From contig CAXXGE010000044.1 in assembly GCA_963677915.2 (NCBI GenBank), positions 1 to 35,862 of the forward strand: 35,862 bases of DNA, read 5' to 3'. Positions within the stretch are counted from its first letter, which is position 1, and each line of letters opens with the position of its first letter. The translations under genes and the position numbers were made by a program. This document shows positions 32,130-35,862 of this stretch, piece by piece. The notes below the pieces were generated by a model. That model did not search any database. It was not told the origin of the DNA and saw only the letters and a program-made list of their open reading frames with translations. Origin of the DNA: G963677915 sp963677915 (GTDB lineage: Bacteria > Bacillota > Clostridia > Lachnospirales > Vallitaleaceae).

Positions 32130-32158
32130 AGTATATGACATAGAATGGACTTTTTCAA
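32130..32158 (-). promoter_or_regulatory. Sigma-A type promoter of the 31428-32057 gene
   Basis: On the minus strand TTGAAA (32153-32158) and TATACT (32130-32135) are 17 bases apart, in the AT-rich gap after the tad cluster and about 70 bases before the gene start. Both hexamers and the spacing are close to consensus. Confidence 0.75.
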
Positions 32159-32172
32159 GCTAAATCAATGAA

Positions 32173-32760
32173 TCATTCGGACAGAACTTGTCCTGAAATT
32201 ACTAATAGTTGCCCAGATAAAGGCAGTTCAACCAAAAAGCCTGCCAGCTTACCAATACCACTGTAATTCAGGATCAATTTTGAATCTTCTGAAAATCCAT
32301 TCGGCATCTCATATGTATAGACCATCACCAACTGCTTTCCATCGCCAAAATCCACCGTATCTATACTTTTGTCCGCAAGAATCAATTCATCGCTTATATG
32401 CCTGACCATCTCCTCTATATCCATTTCGAACACCATGGAATTGTCGAACAATGCCACTTCCACCCTGTCGCCTTCTGCAACAATCGATCCGATCGGTACA
32501 GGAATGTCAAATGCCGCCCCTCTCATCTCCGTATATGCTTCCACTCGAAAAGGTTCCGTTTTCAGTTTACCTGTATAGTCGACCTCCATCAGCTGTTCTT
32601 CAACTTCATAAGCCATCCTTCCTTCAAGATTGACGTCAATGGCACTCTCAAGCAATATATCAGCAGGCTGCGGTGCATCCAGGAAAAACAAAAGGTACGG
32701 GGACGACAAAAAAAGGGCGACTGCATACAAGCCGCCCAACAGGAAAAATTTTCTATGCAT
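32173..32760 (-). CDS. Membrane-anchored protein of unknown function at the end of the tad cluster
   Basis: The 195-residue protein has one N-terminal membrane segment (about 5-27, FFLLGGLYAVALFLSSPYLLFFL). The rest is probably outside the membrane, beta-rich and acidic (ESAIDVNLEGRMAYEVEEQLMEVDYTGKL, FDIPVPIGSIVAEGDRVEVALFDNS), like a small sandwich domain. No family was recognised and there is no lipobox. It overlaps the DUF6382-like gene by 8 bases, so it belongs to the tad operon and may act in pilus assembly or anchoring (inference from place only). No clear terminator follows. Confidence 0.75.
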   Translation of the reverse strand: MHRKFFLLGGLYAVALFLSSPYLLFFLDAPQPADILLESAIDVNLEGRMAYEVEEQLMEVDYTGKLKTEPFRVEAYTEMRGAAFDIPVPIGSIVAEGDRVEVALFDNSMVFEMDIEEMVRHISDELILADKSIDTVDFGDGKQLVMVYTYEMPNGFSEDSKLILNYSGIGKLAGFLVELPLSGQLLVISGQVLSE

Positions 32761-33292
32761 TTAACTGCTCCACCAATCCCATTGATTTTTCTAGATTGAG
32801 TACAAACCGGAAAAACGATGTCATATCAAAATTCCTGTTTTCCAGAAAAACGTGCAGCCTTTGATTGGCCTGCAGTATTTTGGGATCCTCCTGGTCTAGA
32901 TATGGCAGGCACCTGCTGGCAAAACGCTGCCAGGCTTCGCGCATATCCCTCTCGGCCCCCTGGACCGGCAGATAAAGCATATATGCACTGCCGTCATATA
33001 GAATTCTGTCAAATTCAAGCAGCCACCTGTCCTCGTCCAAGAGGAAGCCTTTGCCGTTGATGATCTGTTCCGCCAGGTCTTTAATGATGGCCACATAGTC
33101 CCTGCCGCTTAATTGCATCCCTTCAAGCCGCTCCTTCAGCAGTCTTTCCTCGCTGAAAAGATACTGCAGCTGTGCCGTCTCAGCATCTTCCACCACCGAC
33201 AGGGGATAACCCGCAGCCTTTTCCTGATTCATCATCATCCTCACCTGATAGCCAATCAAGTCTTCCCTTGAAACCTGGATGTTTCGATTCAT
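32753..33292 (-). CDS. DUF6382-like protein of the tad cluster
   Basis: The 179-residue protein has no membrane segment or signal. The middle (YVAIIKDLAEQIINGKGFLLD, then LLEFDRILYDGSAYMLYLPVQG) and the helical end (AWQRFASRCLPYLDQEDPKIL, FLENRNFDMTSFFRFV) follow the pattern of the DUF6382 domain, usually found at the N-terminus of clostridial FHA-domain proteins beside tad genes. The FHA part is absent: the protein ends soon after, and the next gene follows in another frame. The assignment is from memory of the pattern, so moderate. It starts 4 bases inside the end of the pilin gene and overlaps the next gene by 8 bases. Confidence 0.6.
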   Translation of the reverse strand: MNRNIQVSREDLIGYQVRMMMNQEKAAGYPLSVVEDAETAQLQYLFSEERLLKERLEGMQLSGRDYVAIIKDLAEQIINGKGFLLDEDRWLLEFDRILYDGSAYMLYLPVQGAERDMREAWQRFASRCLPYLDQEDPKILQANQRLHVFLENRNFDMTSFFRFVLNLEKSMGLVEQLNA

Positions 33293-33483
33293 GATGCTTC
33301 ACCTGGTGCCGGTGGTCTGGTAAACTGAAACTGCTGAAACAGTTTATCGGCAAAATCCTGAATCTGTGTATTGAAAATCGTCGCCAGTGTAATCAGCACC
33401 AGGATGATCATGGCGATTTCAACGATACCCATCCCTCTTTCATTGTTGATGTAACGGTTGTAGTAATAGATCAGTTTATTCAT
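33289..33483 (-). CDS. Flp/Tad-type prepilin
   Basis: The 64-residue protein has a short leader ending in NNERG, then MGIVEIAMIILVLITLATIF. This is a type IV prepilin site: cleavage after Gly, Glu at mature position 5, and a hydrophobic helix that drives polymerisation. The size and the short, proline-rich tail (RPPAPGEAS) fit the small clostridial Flp1-like pilins. It should be the main or a minor subunit of the Tad pilus. It lies 9 bases after tadC and overlaps the next gene by 4 bases. No prepilin peptidase gene is in the window. Confidence 0.85.
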   Translation of the reverse strand: MNKLIYYYNRYINNERGMGIVEIAMIILVLITLATIFNTQIQDFADKLFQQFQFTRPPAPGEAS

Positions 33484-33492
33484 GTCTCCTCC

Positions 33493-34827
33493 TCATGTGT
33501 TCAAACTCAGCATGACCGGCGTCAGCACGATGCCAAGCACAACGGCCAGCTGCAGCAGCATGGGCAAGATCAGTTTCGTACTGACCAGCTCGCCCTGCTT
33601 CTTCATCAGTTCCAAATGTGTTTTCCAGATCTCCCTGTTCATCTGGTCCATGCTTTCGATGACCATCCGATTCCCCTTCTTGATGTTCTGTATCAGAAGC
33701 AGTGTCATCCTCGATACTTCCATCTGGCTGCAGTACCGGTTCATCTCGAAAAGGCAGGTTGAAAAAGGAACACCCGTCTCATAGGATGCCATCACTGCCA
33801 GCGCTTCTTCATACAGCGGCCGCGACACGCCTTCCTCTTTGATTTTTTCATAATCCTGACAGATTCGCTTCCACGCCTGAGGCAGCGTGGATCCGGCATG
33901 CATCAGCAGTGAGAGCCGCTGCAAAAATCTCGGCAGGTCCCTGACCATATCAGTCTGTCGTTTGCTTATTGCTTTTCCCAGCTCATAGTCGTCTAGAAAC
34001 GTTACCATGACTATTGCAGCAATGACAATCAACAGAGCCTTCACCGGGTGCGCACCCGATGCCAGCGTCATCCATGCAACGTCCCCATCCGCTTCGGGCA
34101 GGTAGATGTTGTTCTCATCTTCCGTAATGTGTTCCTCAAGCCACCGTTCACGTTCGTAATCGCTTAAAACCTTTGGCAATACCGTTACAGAGAACTCAAC
34201 CGCCTTCTCAGCCTGACCATAACTCATCGTTGCATGGACCACAGCCTCAACAGGTTCTGTCAAATCGTCATTGCGGATTCTTCCAAAATCAGAGATCAGA
34301 TGTGGATGATCCGACTGCCATGTGACATAGATGTTCTTATTTTCGAAGGGAGCGTTTTCGAAGTTCAGCGTCTTATCCACCAGGTCAGCGCTTTCATTGA
34401 CACCCAGCATGATAGCTTCAAGCTCCCCCGCTTTTTCGTCCAGCACATTTTCAGCTGTATTCAGTTCGGGTATCTTTTCGGGCAAAGGCACTGAGATGTC
34501 TCCTTCTGCTTCACCATCCTCCGTCTGCCAGCTGTATCGCAAATTTTCATCCCGAAAACCTTCCCCATAGGCTGGGCGCTCCAATACATAGCTGATTTCA
34601 TCCGATCCTTTATACATCATGGCACTTGAGAATACCAGCAACCCGCCTGCCGCAACCGCGATTGCAATATGACCGGCCTTGCTGCTCAAGTACTGAAGCC
34701 TTGCTGACTGGCTGTCCTTTTTCCTCATGCCGTCGAAATACCGCCTGGCTTTCTTTCCCTCCAGGTACTCCAAGGCTTTTTGAGGCATCATTTCTATGAG
34801 CTTTCTTCCAAGTTGTTCCGTATCCAT
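33493..34827 (-). CDS. tadC: TadC-like inner-membrane platform protein with an external atrophied bacterial Ig-like insertion
   Basis: The 444-residue protein is larger than usual for TadC (about 300). After a cytoplasmic start and one membrane helix (about 54-71), residues 72-262 form an external region, a second helix follows (263-278), and then the type II secretion F domain (about 295-440: DLPRFLQRLSLLMHAGSTLPQAW, MASYETGVPFSTCLFEM, LILPMLLQLAVVLGIVLTPVML). Inside the insertion about 150-218 resembles atrophied bacterial Ig domains: NKNIYVTWQSDHPHLISDFG, then VEAVVHATMSYG and FSVTVLP. TadB and TadC form the platform under the pilus; the insertion may contact the cell wall or pilin (inference). 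Its ATG overlaps the tadB stop by one base. Confidence 0.85.
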   Translation of the reverse strand: MDTEQLGRKLIEMMPQKALEYLEGKKARRYFDGMRKKDSQSARLQYLSSKAGHIAIAVAAGGLLVFSSAMMYKGSDEISYVLERPAYGEGFRDENLRYSWQTEDGEAEGDISVPLPEKIPELNTAENVLDEKAGELEAIMLGVNESADLVDKTLNFENAPFENKNIYVTWQSDHPHLISDFGRIRNDDLTEPVEAVVHATMSYGQAEKAVEFSVTVLPKVLSDYERERWLEEHITEDENNIYLPEADGDVAWMTLASGAHPVKALLIVIAAIVMVTFLDDYELGKAISKRQTDMVRDLPRFLQRLSLLMHAGSTLPQAWKRICQDYEKIKEEGVSRPLYEEALAVMASYETGVPFSTCLFEMNRYCSQMEVSRMTLLLIQNIKKGNRMVIESMDQMNREIWKTHLELMKKQGELVSTKLILPMLLQLAVVLGIVLTPVMLSLNT

Positions 34828-35504
34828 CAGACCTCAGCCTCCAGCGTTGTCAGCCTGTCACCATAGAGCATGCCGCCCCAGAACAACAGATACCCCAGGC
34901 CCAGTATCAGGTACCCGACGAGGCTCTGGTAGAGTTTATCCAGATATCCTGGCGATGCAAGCTTGAAATAGATCAGGATAAACGGTACCAGCATCGACAT
35001 CAGCCTGAATTCAAACTTCTTCTGGGCCATCATCGTTTCAATTTCCTGTTCCAGGACCGTCTGCTCATTCATGCTCTGTATGGTCCCTCTGATGATCTGA
35101 ACCAAATCGCCGCCGCTTCTGTTTGCTATGCTGAATATGTCGGCAAACACTTTGATGTTTTTTTGCGGGAGCCTTAACGACAAATCAACCAGTGCATCTT
35201 CAACCGTACCGTTGAAAGCGAGTCGCTGAAGCGACTGTCCGTAGGCAACCATAAAGAGGTCCTTCCCATCAAATACTGTCTCCAGCTCCTCCTGTGCGGC
35301 AAGAAGTGCCTGTTCCATGGAATTCCCGGAAGATAAGCTTGTCGACAAAGCATAGAGCATCTCCCTGAACCATTCCTTAAGTCTCCTCTCGTTGCTGCTT
35401 CTGTAAGCCTTGGCCCTCATCCGTTCATAGATCGGAAAGCTGGCACCTGAGACGACAGCCAGCAAAACACTTCCAAAAAACAGATATCCCAAAGCCATAC
35501 CCAC
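34827..35504 (-). CDS. tadB: TadB-like inner-membrane platform protein
   Basis: The 225-residue protein has an N-terminal membrane helix (about 5-24), a cytoplasmic type II secretion F domain (about 40-180: WFREMLYALSTSLSSGNSMEQAL, FADIFSIANRSGGDLVQIIRGT) and C-terminal helices (about 168-183 and 193-213). It pairs with TadC as the platform on which the TadA ATPase acts. The start is GTG 35504 with AAGGGA close upstream. It lies 16 bases after tadA and touches tadC. Slightly short for TadB but complete. Confidence 0.88.
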   Translation of the reverse strand: MGMALGYLFFGSVLLAVVSGASFPIYERMRAKAYRSSNERRLKEWFREMLYALSTSLSSGNSMEQALLAAQEELETVFDGKDLFMVAYGQSLQRLAFNGTVEDALVDLSLRLPQKNIKVFADIFSIANRSGGDLVQIIRGTIQSMNEQTVLEQEIETMMAQKKFEFRLMSMLVPFILIYFKLASPGYLDKLYQSLVGYLILGLGYLLFWGGMLYGDRLTTLEAEV

Positions 35505-35520
35505 GACAATCCCTTCTGCC

Positions 35521-35862
35521 CTAAACCGCCATGAACTTATTAACGTGAACCATTTCTTCTTCAGTTCGTATCAGCCCTCCTTTGTTTTCCAGATCGTCCA
35601 TAAAAAGCGGGTTCATGATTATCTCACCGGAAACAAGGTCGACCACCTCGTGGATTTCAGCAACCCTTCTGCTGCCATCGCCGAATCGCTTCAGAAATAC
35701 AATGATGTCAAGCGCTGATACAATCTGTCTCCTGATGGCTTCTACCGGCATATTGGCGGATGAAAGAACCATCGTCTCTAGTCTTGCAAGCATATCCTTA
35801 GCCGAGTTGGCGTGGCCTGTCGACAGAGAACCATCATGACCCGTATTCATGGCCTGCAGCAT
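35521..35862 (-). CDS. tadA: TadA/CpaF-family pilus assembly ATPase, C-terminal part (5' end outside window)
   Basis: Only the last 113 codons are in the window. LQAMNTGHDGSLSTGHANS is the conserved block after the Walker B region of CpaF/TadA secretion ATPases, with its histidine box. RLETMVLSSANMPVEAIRRQIVSALDIIVFLKR and the domain end (RRVAEIHEVV) also match. The ATPase hexamer powers pilus extension through TadB and TadC, which follow directly. The methionine at the window edge is internal to the gene, not its start. Confidence 0.92.
   Translation of the reverse strand: MLQAMNTGHDGSLSTGHANSAKDMLARLETMVLSSANMPVEAIRRQIVSALDIIVFLKRFGDGSRRVAEIHEVVDLVSGEIIMNPLFMDDLENKGGLIRTEEEMVHVNKFMAV

Overview
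This window most likely comes from an anaerobic, clostridial-type Bacillota (Firmicutes). The evidence is gene order: an mfd-prsA-mazG-hup-rqcP-divIC-tilS-hpt-ftsH series, a ywlC/ywlE/rpiB/upp/tagO/mnaA series leading into the atp operon, Gram-positive lipoprotein foldases, and strong AGGAGG ribosome binding sites. Base composition is roughly balanced. Every gene I can support lies on the minus strand, so transcription runs from high to low coordinates. No rRNA, tRNA, CRISPR array, insertion sequence or prophage gene was seen, and no gap between genes exceeds 300 bases.

Layout, from high to low coordinates. (1) 35862-32173: the 3' part of a Tad (type IVb) pilus operon: tadA C-terminus, tadB, a tadC with a large external insertion, a Flp-type prepilin, a DUF6382-like protein and a membrane-anchored protein of unknown function. 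(2) 32158-29348: a conserved protein of unknown function behind its own good promoter, then a structured intergenic stretch that hides a 28-codon gene too short for ordinary ORF calling, then a membrane HD-GYP protein (probable c-di-GMP phosphodiesterase) overlapping a DUF5317 membrane protein. (3) 29301-21955: a GH18-type glycosidase with stalk and SH3-like regions, a CPBP membrane protein, threonylcarbamoyl-AMP synthase, a YwlE-type phosphatase, RpiB, Upp, TagO/WecA and UDP-GlcNAc 2-epimerase. (4) 21931-14200: a complete F-type ATP synthase operon with its own promoter. It has two kinds of c subunit. One is an ordinary hairpin with a full Na+-binding signature; the other is a fused double hairpin whose second half has lost its carboxylate (Glu to Gln). 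This is the mixed F/V-like rotor known from Acetobacterium woodii, and it suggests a Na+ bioenergetic lifestyle. (5) 14137-12445: a PrsA-like lipoprotein and a CBS-pair protein, the latter followed by a perfect 21-bp inverted repeat. (6) 12368-2197: the mfd to ftsH housekeeping series. It lacks the sporulation genes spoVT, yabP, yabQ and spoIIE that normally interrupt it in spore formers. (7) 2110-1: an XPD/DinG-like iron-sulfur helicase fused to an N-terminal PD-(D/E)XK nuclease, truncated by the window edge.

The most interesting places are the c-subunit pair of the ATP synthase and the 31.2-31.4 kb stretch. The latter has a small hydrophobic peptide resembling the leader helix of AgrD-type autoinducers but with no thiolactone residue. 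Its leader can fold over the ribosome binding site, a 12-bp inverted repeat encloses it, and it sits directly upstream of the c-di-GMP module. Function there is inference only.
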